From contig JAGHSP010000276.1 of the NCBI GenBank assembly GCA_018065815.1, positions 1 through 7,279 of the forward strand: a stretch of 7,279 nucleotides of DNA, in the 5' to 3' direction. Under the pieces are notes generated by a model, which was not told the DNA's origin, did not search any database, and saw only the letters and a list, made by a program, of their open reading frames with translations. The stretch comes from Candidatus Sodaliphilus limicaballi (GTDB lineage: Bacteria; Bacteroidota; Bacteroidia; Bacteroidales; Muribaculaceae). Made by a program: the position numbers and the translations under genes. Shown piece by piece: positions 6,947-7,279 of this stretch (position 1 is the stretch's first letter; each line of letters opens with the position of its first letter).

Positions 6947-7279
6947 TCAGAAGATTGTGAGTTGTTTATCCTCAACTCGCTCTAAATCCAGCATTGGTTT
7001 CTTCGGGAAGAAGCAGTAGGCGGCTATACCGGCCATGAGATTGTTGACGAAGTTGTGGAAAGATCTGTGCCTTGAGTGTTCTACTTGAGCGATGTTCTTG
7101 AGTTCATCGTTTATGGTCTCGATTATTGAGCGTTTACGCACCAGCACCTTGTCCGACACACTCATGAGGCAGTTCTTCATTTTGTTTTTCAGTTTGGTAA
7201 TCAACTGTATTCCATTGACAAACAGCTTGCAGAACAAGTCCTTGCCGATATACCCCCTGTCGCCGACGAGTTTGCCGAA
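6921..7279 (-). mobile_element. IS982-family insertion sequence, 3' part (truncated by window edge)
   Basis: The element is recognised from its transposase. Its downstream end must lie between the stop codon (6947) and the operon. The left boundary given here is a guess based on the change from the 9-base-periodic motif to ACGTAAGTTCGACGAAAA (6925-6943), which contains the small palindrome TTCGACGAA and could be a terminal repeat. The other end is outside the window, so neither the terminal inverted repeat nor a target duplication can be checked. Confidence 0.6.
6947..7279 (-). CDS. IS982-family transposase, C-terminal part (partial)
   Basis: The frame is open from the window edge to the TGA at 6947, giving 110 residues, roughly the last third or more of a typical IS982 transposase. 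The visible part begins FGKLVGDRGYIGK; the Asp of GDRGY (visible residue 7) is the expected second catalytic Asp of the DDE triad. The Glu of RSIIETINDEL (visible residue 54) is the expected catalytic Glu, 47 residues later. QVEHSRHRSF and AAYCFFPKKP are hallmarks of Bacteroidetes IS982 transposases. The enzyme cuts and joins the ends of its own element. No stop or frameshift interrupts the visible part, so the copy may be intact. Its 5' end is beyond the window. It reads towards the CotH operon, so read-through transcription into that operon is possible. Confidence 0.9.
   Translation of the reverse strand, partial: FGKLVGDRGYIGKDLFCKLFVNGIQLITKLKNKMKNCLMSVSDKVLVRKRSIIETINDELKNIAQVEHSRHRSFHNFVNNLMAGIAAYCFFPKKPMLDLERVEDKQLTIF

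Noticed and set aside
7235..7237. TTG at 7237 as the start of a 96-residue transposase protein
   Set aside because: The frame stays open to the window edge and the upstream 14 residues include the GDRGY motif of the catalytic core, so the gene is simply cut by the edge.

Overview
The window looks like a piece of a Bacteroidales chromosome, probably a gut lineage of the Prevotella/Muribaculaceae kind. The reasons are an IS982-type transposase of the form common in Bacteroides and Prevotella, secreted CotH proteins ending in dockerin-like calcium repeats, a Bacteroidetes-style lipoprotein signal, and no obvious Shine-Dalgarno sequences before the genes. The genus cannot be fixed from the sequence alone.

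All recognised genes lie on the minus strand. Read in the direction of transcription, from high to low coordinates, there is first the 3' part of an IS982-family insertion sequence entering from the right edge (about 6921-7279). Next comes a non-coding stretch of about 400 bases (6546-6946). It holds a short 9-base-periodic motif beside the IS and several small palindromes, but no promoter I can call with confidence. Then a compact four-gene operon follows: three tandem paralogues of about 575-581 residues (6545-4818, 4808-3063, 3073-1343) and a GT4 glycosyltransferase (1331-228). The spacings are +9, -11 (overlap) and +11 bases. A perfect 14-bp stem followed by a T-rich tract (223-185) sits four bases past the last stop codon and closes the operon. 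Beyond it, a new lipoprotein gene starts at 131 and runs off the left edge.

Each of the three paralogues has a signal peptide, an N-terminal beta-rich region, a CotH-kinase-like core with its metal-binding WD(L/F)DTS motif, and a C-terminal pair of dockerin-type EF-hand loops. CotH is an atypical kinase family known for phosphorylating secreted or surface proteins. A reasonable inference is therefore an envelope or extracellular protein-modification locus: three exported kinase-like enzymes that may dock through their C-terminal repeats, made together with one cytoplasmic sugar transferase. The substrate, docking partner and acceptor are not in the window. The most interesting points are the triplicated kinase-dockerin array itself, the altered second calcium loop shared by the first two copies but not the third, and the patchy high DNA identity between the first two copies.
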